Of a stretch of DNA of 64,000 bases, positions 41,177 through 51,344 are shown one piece after another. The notes beneath the pieces are model-generated. The model did not search any database, was not told where the DNA came from, and worked only from the letters and a program-made list of their open reading frames with translations. Location of the stretch: the NCBI RefSeq assembly GCF_900460245.1, contig NZ_UHIP01000001.1, positions 1,860,001 to 1,924,000 on the forward strand, read 5' to 3'. Within the stretch, counting starts at the first letter, position 1. Each line of letters begins with the position of its first letter. The position numbers were made by a program, and so were the translations under genes. Source of the stretch: Vibrio fluvialis (GTDB taxonomy: Bacteria; Pseudomonadota; Gammaproteobacteria; Enterobacterales; Vibrionaceae).

Positions 41177-42724
41177 ATGACTACGAAAACCAAAGCAACA
41201 CCAAAGCGCAAAGCGAAGAACAAGATGCTACCCGACGGGCCAGACTGGACTTTTGATTTGCTTGAGCGTTACCACGTTGAAATCAAACGGGTTGCCGAAC
41301 ATTACAAATTGGATACGTACCAGAATCAGATTGAAGTGATCACCTCTGAACAGATGATGGATGCCTATTCCAGTATCGGTATGCCGATTAATTACAATCA
41401 CTGGTCGTTTGGTAAAAAATTCATTCAGACTGAGCAGAATTACAAGCACGGCCAGATGGGGCTCGCGTACGAAATCGTGATCAACTCCGACCCGTGTATT
41501 GCCTATCTGATGGAGGAGAACACCGTCACCATGCAGGCATTGGTGATGGCCCATGCGTGTTACGGACATAACTCGTTTTTTAAGGGCAACTACTTGTTCC
41601 AAACCTGGACAGATGCCAGTTCTATTATCGACTACTTGCTGTTTGCCAAAAACTACATCACCCAGTGTGAAGAGAAGTATGGCGTCGCTGAAGTAGAACA
41701 GCTACTGGACTCGTGCCATGCCCTGATGAATTATGGGGTTGACCGCTACAAACGGCCGGAGAAAATCTCGATCGCAGAAGAAAAGGCCCGTCAGGAAGAA
41801 CGTGAAGCCTACCTGCAATCGCAGGTTAACGAACTGTGGCGCACCGTACCGAAGAAAGCCACCGAGACGGAGGGGCAACGTCGTTTCCCGAGTGAGCCTC
41901 AGGAAAACATTCTCTACTTTATTGAAAAACATGCCCCACTGCTGGAACCTTGGCAGCGAGAAATCGTGCGTATCGTGCGTAAGGTCAGCCAGTATTTCTA
42001 CCCGCAGAAACAGACGCAGGTCATGAATGAAGGCTGGGCCACCTTCTGGCACTACACTATTCTCAACCATCTTTACGATGAAGGGCTGGTGTCAGACAAA
42101 TTCATTCTGGAATTCCTGCATAGTCATACCAGCGTTGTGGCTCAGCCCCCCTATAACAGCCAGTATTACAACGGCATTAACCCTTATGCGCTGGGTTTTG
42201 CGATGTTCCGCGACATCAAACGAATTTGTGAAGAACCGACTGATGAAGACCGGGAATGGTTCCCGGAACTGGCGGGATCCGACTGGTTGGAAGCGGTACA
42301 TTTTGCCATGCATAACTTCAAAGACGAAAGCTTCATCAGCCAATACCTGTCACCGAAAATCATTCGTGACTTTAAACTGTTCGCCATCTCCGATGATGAC
42401 CACAAAAACTTCATCGAAGTCAGTGCGATCCACGACGACCTGGGCTATCGCCAGATACGGGAGAAACTGGCCGCTCAGTACAACCTCAGCAACTTAGAAC
42501 CAAACATTCAGGTCTACAGCGTTGACGTGCGTGGTGATCGTTCCATTACGCTACAGTACGTCCCACACGATCGTATTCCTTTAGATCCAAGCTATGAGGA
42601 GGTGCTGAAACACATGCACCGCCTGTGGGGTTTTGAAGTCAAACTAGAGGAGGTCAAGGAAACAGGAAGAAGAGAGATCCTCGCAACCTGCCCGAAGAGG
42701 AATGACTTCGAGAGTCATAATTAA
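41177..42724 (+). CDS. SpoVR family protein (YcgB-like)
   Basis: The 515-residue cytoplasmic protein has family features: PDGPDWTFDLLERYHVEIKR at the start, MPINYNHWSFGKKF, MAHACYGHNSFFKGNYLF (His-rich) and MNEGWATFWHYTILNHLYDE (Glu/His), plus FAMFRDIKRICEEPTDEDR. The NEGWATF and HACYGHN stretches look like a metal site, which is an inference. SpoVR acts in the Bacillus spore cortex and E. coli YcgB is a starvation gene. It follows yeaH by 11 bases and completes the prkA-yeaH-spoVR unit. Confidence 0.94.
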   Translation: MTTKTKATPKRKAKNKMLPDGPDWTFDLLERYHVEIKRVAEHYKLDTYQNQIEVITSEQMMDAYSSIGMPINYNHWSFGKKFIQTEQNYKHGQMGLAYEIVINSDPCIAYLMEENTVTMQALVMAHACYGHNSFFKGNYLFQTWTDASSIIDYLLFAKNYITQCEEKYGVAEVEQLLDSCHALMNYGVDRYKRPEKISIAEEKARQEEREAYLQSQVNELWRTVPKKATETEGQRRFPSEPQENILYFIEKHAPLLEPWQREIVRIVRKVSQYFYPQKQTQVMNEGWATFWHYTILNHLYDEGLVSDKFILEFLHSHTSVVAQPPYNSQYYNGINPYALGFAMFRDIKRICEEPTDEDREWFPELAGSDWLEAVHFAMHNFKDESFISQYLSPKIIRDFKLFAISDDDHKNFIEVSAIHDDLGYRQIREKLAAQYNLSNLEPNIQVYSVDVRGDRSITLQYVPHDRIPLDPSYEEVLKHMHRLWGFEVKLEEVKETGRREILATCPKRNDFESHN

Positions 42725-42761
42725 ACGGGCAAAACACAACATCTAACATTCTATTTGTAAT

Positions 42762-42792
42762 AAAAAGCCCCGGGATTAACGGGGCTTTTCTT
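42762..42792. terminator. Bidirectional terminator between spoVR and kdsB
   Basis: AAAAGCCCCG pairs with CGGGGCTTTT around a 7-base loop, with T-rich tail on the plus strand and T-run on the minus strand. Confidence 0.85.
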
Positions 42793-42808
42793 TATCTGTT
42801 GGTCACCA

Positions 42809-43552
42809 TTAACCGACAATGCGGCGCACAGCGTCCAGATCTTCTGGCGTATCTACACCAGCAGGTGGCGCTTCCAATGCAACCGCAACATGGATTTTCT
42901 CACCATACCAAAGCACACGAAGCTGCTCGAGGCACTCAATTTTTTCCAACTGACTAGCAGGCCATTGAATATAAGTATTGATGAATCCTGCGCGATACGC
43001 GTAGATACCAATATGACGCATCAGAGGCTGAACGACGGTTTTGTCTTTGGCAAAGTTGTCACGATCCCAAGGAATCGTTGCACGGCTGAAATAGAGCGCG
43101 TAGCCATCTTTGTCAGTGACCACTTTCACCGCATTCGGGTTAAACACTTCGTCTTCATGGCTGATTTCAACCGCCAGTGTCGCCATTGGTGCTTGGCTGG
43201 CAGCCAGATTATCGGCCACCTGACGAATGATACTCGGCGGGATTAACGGCTCGTCTCCCTGAACATTGACGATGATGTGGTCATCTTCGATACCCATCAA
43301 TTTAACCACTTCAGCTAGACGTTCAGTGCCTGATTGATGATCCGGTGACGTCATACAGACTGTGCCACCAAACGCCAGCACCGCTTGCTCAACTCGCGCA
43401 TCATCCGTCGCGATAATGACACGCTCAGCACCCGCTTGCATGGCTTGTTCATACACCCATTGCACCATAGGTTTGCCTGCGATATCCGCCAGCGGCTTAC
43501 CCGGCAAGCGAGTTGACTGATAGCGCGCAGGAATGACGACCGTAAATGACAT
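42809..43552 (-). CDS. kdsB: 3-deoxy-manno-octulosonate cytidylyltransferase (CMP-KDO synthetase)
   Basis: KdsB activates KDO as CMP-KDO for the LPS inner core. The 247-residue protein has the nucleotide-binding start [20 protein letters not shown], the metal-linked [11 protein letters not shown] motif and the C-terminal [16 protein letters not shown] region. Length matches E. coli (248). Its ATG overlaps the ycaR stop (TAATG), so the two are translationally coupled. It is the last gene of comEC-msbA-lpxK-ycaR-kdsB. Confidence 0.97.
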   Translation of the reverse strand: MSFTVVIPARYQSTRLPGKPLADIAGKPMVQWVYEQAMQAGAERVIIATDDARVEQAVLAFGGTVCMTSPDHQSGTERLAEVVKLMGIEDDHIIVNVQGDEPLIPPSIIRQVADNLAASQAPMATLAVEISHEDEVFNPNAVKVVTDKDGYALYFSRATIPWDRDNFAKDKTVVQPLMRHIGIYAYRAGFINTYIQWPASQLEKIECLEQLRVLWYGEKIHVAVALEAPPAGVDTPEDLDAVRRIVG

Positions 43553-43731
43553 TAGCGTCCCTCATCCATCGACATAGTGCGAGCTTCGCTTTCCAGCAGC
43601 ACTGGAATGCCCTCTTTGATCGGATAAGCAAGGCGATCCAACTTACAAATCAGCTCTTGGTTATCTTTATCGTAAGTTAGTTTGCCTTTACATACCGGGC
43701 AAGCCACGATCTCAAGCAGACGGTGATCCAT
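43552..43731 (-). CDS. ycaR: Trm112-like zinc-ribbon protein YcaR
   Basis: This small protein was found by translating the gap between lpxK and kdsB. It has 59 residues, starting [18 protein letters not shown]. The CPVC pair plus a later Cys29 and [14 protein letters not shown] are typical of the Trm112/UPF0434 family. It overlaps the lpxK end by 20 bases and ends in TAATG shared with kdsB. The same lpxK-ycaR-kdsB order occurs in E. coli. The family's biochemical role in bacteria is not settled. Confidence 0.92.
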   Translation of the reverse strand: MDHRLLEIVACPVCKGKLTYDKDNQELICKLDRLAYPIKEGIPVLLESEARTMSMDEGR

Positions 43732-44719
43732 ACTGTTCCATTACCTCTTTAATTGTTTCCAGAATGCACTGTTTATCTTCGGCGGCAATCTCCGCTGAAA
43801 CAGGTAAATACCACCAGTTTTTCTCGGCAAAGCCGGTGCATTTGACGGCATCTTTTTCTGTCATGATGACATGGTCCCCTTGGCTGGCTAACGCGCGCAG
43901 CTCAGAGACATCAAATTCTTTATGATCGGCAAAACCGTGAGTAACTACAGATTTTGCACCTAACTCGTTGAGCGTATTAAAAAAACGAGGTGGATGACCA
44001 ATGCCAGCCCAAGCGACCAGATTGGTCAGTTCGCTGACCGATATTTTTTCACCTGTCTGCAAATTGATCGCCAAACCGGGCTTTAGGCTCATTGCGATTT
44101 CGCCATCCTGAGCCACTCCACCATTGGTAATGATGAAGTCGACCTCTTTGAGCCTGGCAATCGGTTCACGCAGCGGGCCTAATGGAATCATCTGTTCGTT
44201 ACCAAAACGGCGGGTGCCATCGATCACTACGAACTCAATATCTCGTTCCAGAGCGTAATGTTGCAACCCATCATCGGTGACAACGATATCAATTTGTTGA
44301 TTTAGCAAAGCCTTGACTGCATTAGCACGAACCGGATCCACCGCGACCGGCACACCCGTGCGTTGATGGATAAGTTTCGGTTCGTCGCCACAATGAGCAG
44401 CTGGAGTTTGTCCATCGACTAACAGTGGGTAGCGCGGCGCTTTGGCACCATAACCACGAGAAACAACGCCAGGCTTGTAACCTAGTGATTGCAGCGTTTC
44501 CACCAGCCACACCACCACAGGTGTTTTACCATTTCCACCCGCGGTGATATTGCCAACCACAATGACTGGTACCGGAGCCTTGTAGCTGTGTTTTTTTCCG
44601 TTTTGGTAGCTTTCTCGGCGCGAGCGACTCACAGCCGAGAAGATCAAGCTCAGTGGCCACAAAATCGGCCACAGCAGGTAAAACATGGGATGGCGGTGAA
44701 ACCAGATTTTCTCAATCAC
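43712..44719 (-). CDS. lpxK: Tetraacyldisaccharide 4'-kinase LpxK
   Basis: LpxK phosphorylates the lipid A disaccharide at the 4' position on the inner face of the inner membrane. The 335-residue protein has an N-terminal membrane-associated helix ([19 protein letters not shown]), Walker [30 protein letters not shown] and [16 protein letters not shown] (catalytic DDGLQ). It starts 3 bases after msbA. Product flow to MsbA, which flips the finished lipid, fits the operon order. Confidence 0.96.
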   Translation of the reverse strand: MIEKIWFHRHPMFYLLWPILWPLSLIFSAVSRSRRESYQNGKKHSYKAPVPVIVVGNITAGGNGKTPVVVWLVETLQSLGYKPGVVSRGYGAKAPRYPLLVDGQTPAAHCGDEPKLIHQRTGVPVAVDPVRANAVKALLNQQIDIVVTDDGLQHYALERDIEFVVIDGTRRFGNEQMIPLGPLREPIARLKEVDFIITNGGVAQDGEIAMSLKPGLAINLQTGEKISVSELTNLVAWAGIGHPPRFFNTLNELGAKSVVTHGFADHKEFDVSELRALASQGDHVIMTEKDAVKCTGFAEKNWWYLPVSAEIAAEDKQCILETIKEVMEQYGSPSA

Positions 44720-44722
44720 GTG

Positions 44723-46471
44723 TTATTCACCGAACTGAATACGGTGTAGCTGAGCGTATGCGCCATCTTTAGCCAGCAGCTCAGCATGTTTACCGCGCTC
44801 AATAATTTCACCTTCATCGACCACCAGAATCTCATCAGCCTGTTCGATCGTCGACAAACGGTGCGCAATAACCAGAACCGTTTTGTTCTTTTGCAGCTCA
44901 TCCAGCGCAGCCTGAATTGCGCGTTCAGATTCCGTATCCAGCGCCGAGGTCGCTTCATCCAAGATCAGTACAGGGGCATCACGCAATAACGCACGCGCAA
45001 TCGCGATACGTTGGCGTTGACCACCGGACAAGCTGGCGCCGTTTTCGCCAATCATGGTATCCAGACCATCTTCCATGTTCTGGATGAAATCCATCGCATG
45101 CGCGAGACGCGCCGCTTCTTCAATCTGCTCACGGGTAAAGTCGCCTTCTGCCGCATAAGCAATGTTGTTGGCGATGGTGTCATTGAACAGATGCACGTTT
45201 TGCGACACCAGAGCGAAGTGCTGACGCAGGTTCGTCAGTTTGTAATCGCGGATATCGTGATCATCCAGTGTGATAGACCCCGAATCAACGTCATAAAAAC
45301 GCGTAAACAGATTCGCGATGGTCGATTTACCGGACCCAGAGCGGCCAACCAAAGCCACCGTTTTCCCTTGCGGGATGGTAAAACTCACATGCGACAGGGC
45401 AGGTTTTTCTTTGCCTTGGTAGGTGAACGTTACATCCTTAACAGCGATCTCACCGCGTACTTTGTCCGTTTCAAACTTGCCGTTGTCGGTTTCGGTTTCC
45501 AGCGCCATCAGTTGGAACAGAGTCTGACTCGCTGCCATGCCGCGCTGGAAGTCTGATGTCACGTTGGTCAGCGCCTTCAAAGGACGCATCAGGCCAAACA
45601 TCGCAGAGAAAATTACCGTGAACGTACCTGGGGTCAGTTGATCGCGTACAGAATCAAAGCTTGCCAGATACAAAACGGCAACCAAGGCCATTGAGGCAAT
45701 CATCTGAATCACAGGGTTCGCAATAGACTGAGCGGACACCAGTTTCATCGTTTGTTGGCGCATTTTGTTGCTGACGGTTTCAAAACGCTTGGTTTCTACA
45801 TCCTGACCACCGTAGCTCAGTACCACTTTATGGCCTTTCAGCATCTGTTCCGCCGACGCAGTCACATGCCCCATAGTGGTTTGCATGTTTTTTGAGATCT
45901 TGCGAAAACGCTTTGAGACGACGCGAATGCCCAAAGCAACAATCGGCGCGACAACCAGCAGGACCAGCGATAACTGCCAGCTGTTCCAGAACATCAGCAC
46001 CAGCAAACCGACGATGCTTGCCCCTTCACGGACAATACTGACCAATGCTTTGCTGGTAGCACCGGCAACCTGCTCGGTATCGTAAGTAATACGTGAGAGC
46101 AAACCACCTGTCGATTCACGGTCAAAGAAACTGACGGGCATATGCATGAACTGGTTGAAAATACGGCGGCGCATCAGCATCACCACGTTCCCGGAAACCC
46201 AGCTTAAGCAGTAAGAAGAGACGAATCCGCTGAGGCCCCGAAGAAACATCAGGCCAAGAATGATAAACGGCAGCGTTTTAAGGAAATTAGATTCCGCTTG
46301 ACCAAACCCTTCATCCAATAAAGGTTTAAGTAGCGAGATCATATAGGTATCAGAAACGGCGTTGATAACCAGAGCGATAACGGCGACCACTAACCCAGAT
46401 TTGTAAAGGCGGATATAAGTCCATAAACGCTTAAACGTTTTCCAGGTGGTTTCGTCAGAATTCAGTGACAT
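44723..46471 (-). CDS. msbA: Lipid A export ATP-binding/permease protein MsbA
   Basis: MsbA is the homodimeric ABC exporter that flips lipid A-core across the inner membrane. The 582-residue protein has six membrane helices (about residues 20-315) and an ATPase domain with Walker A ([14 protein letters not shown]), signature ([15 protein letters not shown]), Walker B ([18 protein letters not shown]) and H-loop ([14 protein letters not shown]). Length equals E. coli MsbA. It precedes lpxK, and comEC lies 32 bases upstream on the same strand. Confidence 0.97.
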   Translation of the reverse strand: MSLNSDETTWKTFKRLWTYIRLYKSGLVVAVIALVINAVSDTYMISLLKPLLDEGFGQAESNFLKTLPFIILGLMFLRGLSGFVSSYCLSWVSGNVVMLMRRRIFNQFMHMPVSFFDRESTGGLLSRITYDTEQVAGATSKALVSIVREGASIVGLLVLMFWNSWQLSLVLLVVAPIVALGIRVVSKRFRKISKNMQTTMGHVTASAEQMLKGHKVVLSYGGQDVETKRFETVSNKMRQQTMKLVSAQSIANPVIQMIASMALVAVLYLASFDSVRDQLTPGTFTVIFSAMFGLMRPLKALTNVTSDFQRGMAASQTLFQLMALETETDNGKFETDKVRGEIAVKDVTFTYQGKEKPALSHVSFTIPQGKTVALVGRSGSGKSTIANLFTRFYDVDSGSITLDDHDIRDYKLTNLRQHFALVSQNVHLFNDTIANNIAYAAEGDFTREQIEEAARLAHAMDFIQNMEDGLDTMIGENGASLSGGQRQRIAIARALLRDAPVLILDEATSALDTESERAIQAALDELQKNKTVLVIAHRLSTIEQADEILVVDEGEIIERGKHAELLAKDGAYAQLHRIQFGE

Positions 46472-46503
46472 AGATATGCTTTATTTTTATGACAATATTG
46501 CGC

Positions 46504-48741
46504 TCATTCTACCCCTTTACGTAGCATCTGCCTATACCATGAAGGATTTCCTATTTGGCGCAGAGTCGATAGCTGCCGGGATTGAGCTTGATAAGTCAGA
46601 GTGATTTGCCCCGCCTCGCCAGTATCAAGCCAGTCGGACCCCGCATCCACATAACGCGCCACCACACTGCGATGCGGCAACTGCCATTGATTCCCTTTCG
46701 CCAGAGACGCAATGGCCACTTGCGGGGAAACCCGCTCGATAAACTGACGCGTTGAGGACGTTTTACTGCCGTGATGAGGCACAATGATGACATCGCTCTG
46801 AATATCCATGGGTTGCCGACTGAGTAACCACTCACCGACTGCCGTAACATCGCCAGCCAGAAGTAGTGAATGACCGTATTCAGGATCGCTTAATCGAATC
46901 ACGCACGACTGCAGATTATAAGCACGATTGACGGTTTGCGGCGGCCACAGTGCCGTCATCGTCAGTCCTTGCCATTCCCACTGTTCTCCCGTGTGGCAAG
47001 CCTGCCAATTTGGACCAGACTGACTCGCCACAACCCATTTCGGGGACAATAAGGTTTCGGCATCTTTTAAACCACCAGCGTGGTCATTGTCTGTATGGCT
47101 GAGAATTAAACCATCCAGAGAGTCCATACCGCGCTGATTGAGTATTGGAACAATCAAAGAGCGAACGTAACTGCCTTCAGGCCAGCCACTGCCGGTGTCG
47201 TACAACAGGGCGTTGTGATTCCGTTCAATCAACACTGCCAGACCGTGCCCGACATCAAGGATATCAACTCGCCAACGCTCATCGTGTGGGGTAAAAAAGC
47301 CAAAGCCAAGTAATGCAATTCCCGCATAGAGTTGAGCTCGCCAGCTTAATACCGGGCGGCAAACCCAAAGGAGAAGGCCAACACTAAATACGACCGTCGC
47401 CGTCTGACTTACAGCAATCCAGCTCGATCCCGCCCATTCCAGTGCCCGCTGCAGTGGCCAGAAGCTCAGGTCAATCCCACGCCACAGCCAGGTGATATCT
47501 CCGACAAAGGTAGTGAGAAACAGTGCGAGAAACAGCAGCGGGACGATGACAAAGCTGAAGTAAGGAATAAAAATCAGGTTATAGAGTGCCGACGAAACAC
47601 TGAACCCGGAGAAAAAATACGCGGAAACTGGAATCATCATAGTGACTAACGAGCATTGCACCGTCAGCCATTTTCGCCAGCCATGACGTGTTGTTCGGTC
47701 TGCCAATTGATACAAAACCAACGCGACCGCCAAGAATGAGAGCCAGAAACTGTTGGAGAGCGGCGCAAACGGCGTCACGATTAATACCGCAGCAAGGGTG
47801 ATAAGGATTCGCTGCACCGCCGTCACACGCACGCCACTCATCGTGAGAGCGACGTTGAGACCGCACATCAACAAAGCGCGCTGGGTCGGCAAGGTAAATC
47901 CTGCCAGCCATGCATAAATCGCGGCAATACACATCCCGGAAACGAAAGGCATCCACAGCAAACTGACATGCAGCCGCATCATCGCAGTTCCAATCAGATA
48001 ACCAATCGCGAACGCCATGCCAATATGCAAACCGGATATCGCCACCAGATGGATGAGTCCGCTATTTCTCAGTGAGCGCCATTCAGCTTCATGAATGCCG
48101 TTGCGGTCACCAAATGTCAGCGCCAAGATCATGCCTTGAGAAGGGCTGTTTTGCGTCCATGTTTTGATTTGGCGGTACAACATACTGCGAAAATTCGGCG
48201 TTGAAACGACCTCAAATTTTGACTGAGGTTTAACGTTCACTCTCGCAACCCAACCCTGACTGAAGTAGTAAGCTTCTAAGTCAAAACCGGCCTCATTACG
48301 GCGGCCATAAACGGGTTTAACCATTACAGAAAACTCAAACTGATCGCCAATTTGCAGATCGACCGGAGCAATTAACCGCACCTTCGGCTGCCAAAAAGTG
48401 TGCAATTGTTGTCCATTGATTGATCTGACTACTACAGTCCCTTCATAACCATAACTAATTTGCTTAAAAAAGCTGTCAACTTCACCTTTTATGGTAATAT
48501 CCTGCCCTGCTTGAAAAATAGTGTTGGATTGAGATCTCACAACGTTGCCGTGTGTTACTATCACTAACAAGGCAAGCGCGATCCCGCCAAAAACTCTGAA
48601 TCGGCTCACCACGAGCGTGGTCATCAGAGCAGCAAGGCAAATGAATGCAAAATCCCACTCTGGCATCCACGGCCAAAGGGGCGCAGACAATACGGTGAGC
48701 GAGAACGAAGCGAGCATCCAGTAATTCGAATAGAGAGTCAT
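46504..48741 (-). CDS. comEC: DNA internalization-related competence protein ComEC/Rec2
   Basis: ComEC forms the inner-membrane channel for single-stranded DNA in natural transformation. The 745-residue protein has an N-terminal hydrophobic/OB-like part (DUF4131, about 1-180) and the Competence domain with many helices (GDRNGIHEAEWRSLRNSGLI, LVAISGLHIGMAFAIGYLIG, about 200-480). A C-terminal metallo-beta-lactamase domain follows (LDVGHGLAVLIERNH, ILSHTDNDHAGG, VPHHGSKTSS), with the altered HTDNDHAGG site usual for ComEC. The start codon is 8 bases from that of the divergent DUF2062 gene. Chitin-induced competence is typical of vibrios. Confidence 0.95.
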   Translation of the reverse strand: MTLYSNYWMLASFSLTVLSAPLWPWMPEWDFAFICLAALMTTLVVSRFRVFGGIALALLVIVTHGNVVRSQSNTIFQAGQDITIKGEVDSFFKQISYGYEGTVVVRSINGQQLHTFWQPKVRLIAPVDLQIGDQFEFSVMVKPVYGRRNEAGFDLEAYYFSQGWVARVNVKPQSKFEVVSTPNFRSMLYRQIKTWTQNSPSQGMILALTFGDRNGIHEAEWRSLRNSGLIHLVAISGLHIGMAFAIGYLIGTAMMRLHVSLLWMPFVSGMCIAAIYAWLAGFTLPTQRALLMCGLNVALTMSGVRVTAVQRILITLAAVLIVTPFAPLSNSFWLSFLAVALVLYQLADRTTRHGWRKWLTVQCSLVTMMIPVSAYFFSGFSVSSALYNLIFIPYFSFVIVPLLFLALFLTTFVGDITWLWRGIDLSFWPLQRALEWAGSSWIAVSQTATVVFSVGLLLWVCRPVLSWRAQLYAGIALLGFGFFTPHDERWRVDILDVGHGLAVLIERNHNALLYDTGSGWPEGSYVRSLIVPILNQRGMDSLDGLILSHTDNDHAGGLKDAETLLSPKWVVASQSGPNWQACHTGEQWEWQGLTMTALWPPQTVNRAYNLQSCVIRLSDPEYGHSLLLAGDVTAVGEWLLSRQPMDIQSDVIIVPHHGSKTSSTRQFIERVSPQVAIASLAKGNQWQLPHRSVVARYVDAGSDWLDTGEAGQITLTYQAQSRQLSTLRQIGNPSWYRQMLRKGVE

Positions 48742-48749
48742 GTTCCCCT

Positions 48750-49280
48750 ATGCCAAGAAAATTCATTAAGCGGTTCATGCCTGACCATGATGTGATTAAG
48801 CGTCAAAAGGCATTAAAAGTTTTTGGCAATGTGCTGTATAACCCGAACTTGTGGTGTCTCAATCGACGCTCTGCTGCGGGCGCTTTCGCCGTTGGTCTGT
48901 TTATGGCGTTTGTTCCACTGCCAAGTCAGATGATCATGTCAGCCGGGCTTGCCATTTTATGTGGTGTGAACTTACCTCTTTCTGTGGCTCTGGTCTGGAT
49001 TACTAACCCCATCACGATGCCAGTCATTTTTTACTTCTGTTACAAACTCGGCGCATGGCTGATGAATGTACCGCCGCAGCCGTTTCATTTTGAGCTGACC
49101 TGGGATTTCATCATGCAACAAATGAGTACCATCGGGCCTCCGTTCCTGCTAGGTTGTGGCGTATGTGGTGTTGTAGCTGCGTTTCTTGGCTATTTTGGTA
49201 TTCGCGGCCTGTGGCGCTATTCCGTGGTTCGCAGCTGGCAAAAACGCCGCGTGACGAAAATGCCCTCCAAGATAATCTGA
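48750..49280 (+). CDS. DUF2062 family membrane protein
   Basis: The 176-residue protein begins MPRKFIKRFMPDHDVIKRQK, a start typical of the family, then LWCLNRRSAAGAFAVGLFMA and three or four hydrophobic segments (to about residue 165) and a basic C-terminal tail (SWQKRRVTKMPSKII). The function is unknown. Its ATG is only 8 bases from the comEC ATG on the other strand, so its promoter must lie within comEC. No strong ribosome site is visible (GAGAG about 13 bases upstream). Confidence 0.88.
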   Translation: MPRKFIKRFMPDHDVIKRQKALKVFGNVLYNPNLWCLNRRSAAGAFAVGLFMAFVPLPSQMIMSAGLAILCGVNLPLSVALVWITNPITMPVIFYFCYKLGAWLMNVPPQPFHFELTWDFIMQQMSTIGPPFLLGCGVCGVVAAFLGYFGIRGLWRYSVVRSWQKRRVTKMPSKII

Positions 49281-49333
49281 AGGCGTTAGCGCTGTGCAGC
49301 ATTTAATTAGCGCTGAGAGCGATAACGAATTCT

Positions 49334-49354
49334 GGTTTGCAACACTTGCAAACC
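49334..49354. repeat. Perfect hairpin upstream of the DUF2062/lolE terminator
   Basis: GGTTTGCAA pairs with TTGCAAACC with loop CAC (9-bp perfect stem), seven bases before the terminator at 49362. It has no T-run of its own. Confidence 0.6.
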
Positions 49355-49361
49355 GAGTATG

Positions 49362-49388
49362 AAAAAAGGACCCATCGGGTCCTTTTTT
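49362..49388. terminator. Bidirectional terminator between the DUF2062 gene and lolE
   Basis: AAAAAAGGACCC pairs with GGGTCCTTTTTT around loop ATC. The T-runs serve both converging genes. Confidence 0.9.
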
Positions 49389-49412
49389 GTTGTACCTGAT
49401 TCGGCTTAATAG

Positions 49413-50657
49413 TTACTTGCTACTCAGTACGCTCGCCGGATTGAGTTTGCTGGCGCGCGCTGCGGGATACCAGGTTGCGAGCAGGCTCAGCACGATTGCC
49501 GTGCCAGACACTAACAGCACATCACCACTTTCCACCTGTGAAGGCAGGAAATCTACAAAATAGATATCACCGGATAAAAAGTGATGGCCAATCAGCGTTT
49601 CCAGCCCTTTCACCAAAGGAGTGAGGTTAAACGCAATCACGACACCAAACACACTGCCGACGATACTGCCCAGCACACCAGAAAACACGCCCTGCCAGAC
49701 GAAAATTCGCTTCACCAGACCATCCGTCGCGCCCATAGTGCGCAGAATCGCGATCTCGCCAGCGCGGTCCTTAACCGCCATCATCAGCGTGGACACAATG
49801 TTAAAACTCGCCACCCCTATCACCAGCACCATCACCAGATACATAATGGTGCGCACCATTTGAATGTCGCGATACAGAAAGCCAAACTTCTGCTGCCAGC
49901 TGCGCAGGTAAACATATTCATTCAGCGTGTTACCCACTGAGCGCACGATTTGATTCGCACTCAGCACATCAGCCACCTTGATAGATACGCCGCTCACGCC
50001 CTGCTCCAAACGAGCATATTGCTGCGCATCGGCTAACGGCAGCAGTGCCATGCTGTGGTCAATCTGACCGTTCAGGGCCAACAGACCAGAAATCTGCACC
50101 CGAATTCGACGAGGAGCCTGTACGCGTGATGAACCGTCGGCGGTTGGGATCATCAACGTGACATAGTCACCGACCTTGGCCCCAAGCTGATCCGCCACAC
50201 CTTTGCCCAGAATCACCTGCTGTTCACCGGGCACAAACGTTGACCACGCGTTATTGGTCACGAACTGCGACAAACGCGATACCGCCTGTTCCATATCGGG
50301 ATCCACACCGCGCACTTCAATGGCTTTTAGCTGCGTACCTTTTTCAGCCAGCGCAGTGAATTTGACATACGGCGCAGCAGCCAATACCTGCGGATTTTTG
50401 GTTGCTTGTTTCACCATCGACTGCCAGTTCTGAATAGGACCGCGCACACCTTCAAACTCGCCATGTGGGATAACCGACAGAACACGGTTTTGTAACTCGC
50501 GTTCAAATCCGTTCATCGCCGACAGACCAATGATGATCACCGCGACACCAACTGCAATACCGATGGTGGATGAGAGCGAAATAAACGACACCATTTTGTT
50601 GCGCTGCTTAGCACGACTAAAACGGCCGCCGATGAAAAGAGACAATGAAGCCAGCAC
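49413..50657 (-). CDS. lolE: Lipoprotein-releasing ABC transporter permease LolE
   Basis: LolE pairs with LolC to release outer-membrane lipoproteins to LolA. The 414-residue protein has a membrane helix near the start, a large periplasmic domain (about 50-270) and three C-terminal helices with the MacB/FtsX-type region (GEIAILRTMGATDGLVKRIF, ATWYPAARASKLNPASVLSS). Its start abuts the lolD stop directly (50657/50658). It is assigned LolE because it follows LolD, and the upstream permease gene is LolC, as in E. coli order lolC-lolD-lolE. Confidence 0.93.
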   Translation of the reverse strand: MLASLSLFIGGRFSRAKQRNKMVSFISLSSTIGIAVGVAVIIIGLSAMNGFERELQNRVLSVIPHGEFEGVRGPIQNWQSMVKQATKNPQVLAAAPYVKFTALAEKGTQLKAIEVRGVDPDMEQAVSRLSQFVTNNAWSTFVPGEQQVILGKGVADQLGAKVGDYVTLMIPTADGSSRVQAPRRIRVQISGLLALNGQIDHSMALLPLADAQQYARLEQGVSGVSIKVADVLSANQIVRSVGNTLNEYVYLRSWQQKFGFLYRDIQMVRTIMYLVMVLVIGVASFNIVSTLMMAVKDRAGEIAILRTMGATDGLVKRIFVWQGVFSGVLGSIVGSVFGVVIAFNLTPLVKGLETLIGHHFLSGDIYFVDFLPSQVESGDVLLVSGTAIVLSLLATWYPAARASKLNPASVLSSK

Positions 50658-51344
50658 CTATGCTTCCCCCACATTCAGCAGCAGACCATCCTGCATGTGC
50701 AGTCGGCGATCCATCTTGGCGGCCAATTCACCGTCGTGCGTCACTACTAAAAAGGCGGTGCCCGACTCACGGTTCAATTCACGCATCAAATCGTAAATTG
50801 ACAGCGCAGTTTTGTGGTCAAGGTTACCTGTCGGCTCATCTGCCAGAACTAAATCGGGTTTATTCACCAGCGCACGGGCAATCGCCACACGCTGACGTTC
50901 ACCACCGGAAAGCTCAGAAGGTCGATGTTCCAGACGATGCGAGAGTCCAACCCGCTCCAGCAACGCCGCCGCGTCCTGTTTCGCCTGCGCCACTTTTTTA
51001 CCACCAATCAGCAACGGCATCGCAACGTTCTCTAACGCACTGAAATCGGCAAGCAAGTGATGGAACTGGTAAACAAAGCCCAAATGTTTGTTGCGGATCT
51101 TAGCTTGTTTATTTGAACTCAGTGCGCTCAACTGTTGACCCAAAAACTCGACATGGCCCTGAGTCGCATCATCCAGCGCACCCAGAATGTGCAGCAAGGT
51201 GCTTTTACCTGAGCCTGATGAACCAATGATCGATGCCAGTTCCCCTTTCTGCAGTTCAAAGCTCACACCTTTAAGCACTTGCGTCTGAAGATCGCCTTCC
51301 TGATAAGTTTTGCAAACTTGATGACAACGTAAAAGGTTATTCAT
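50658..51344 (-). CDS. lolD: Lipoprotein-releasing system ATPase LolD
   Basis: LolD powers the LolCDE lipoprotein exporter. The 228-residue ATPase has Walker A ([19 protein letters not shown]), Q-loop ([20 protein letters not shown]), signature ([15 protein letters not shown]) and Walker B ([16 protein letters not shown]). The [20 protein letters not shown] stretch is typical of LolD. It overlaps the end of lolC by 8 bases and abuts lolE, consistent with a coupled operon. Confidence 0.96.
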   Translation of the reverse strand: MNNLLRCHQVCKTYQEGDLQTQVLKGVSFELQKGELASIIGSSGSGKSTLLHILGALDDATQGHVEFLGQQLSALSSNKQAKIRNKHLGFVYQFHHLLADFSALENVAMPLLIGGKKVAQAKQDAAALLERVGLSHRLEHRPSELSGGERQRVAIARALVNKPDLVLADEPTGNLDHKTALSIYDLMRELNRESGTAFLVVTHDGELAAKMDRRLHMQDGLLLNVGEA

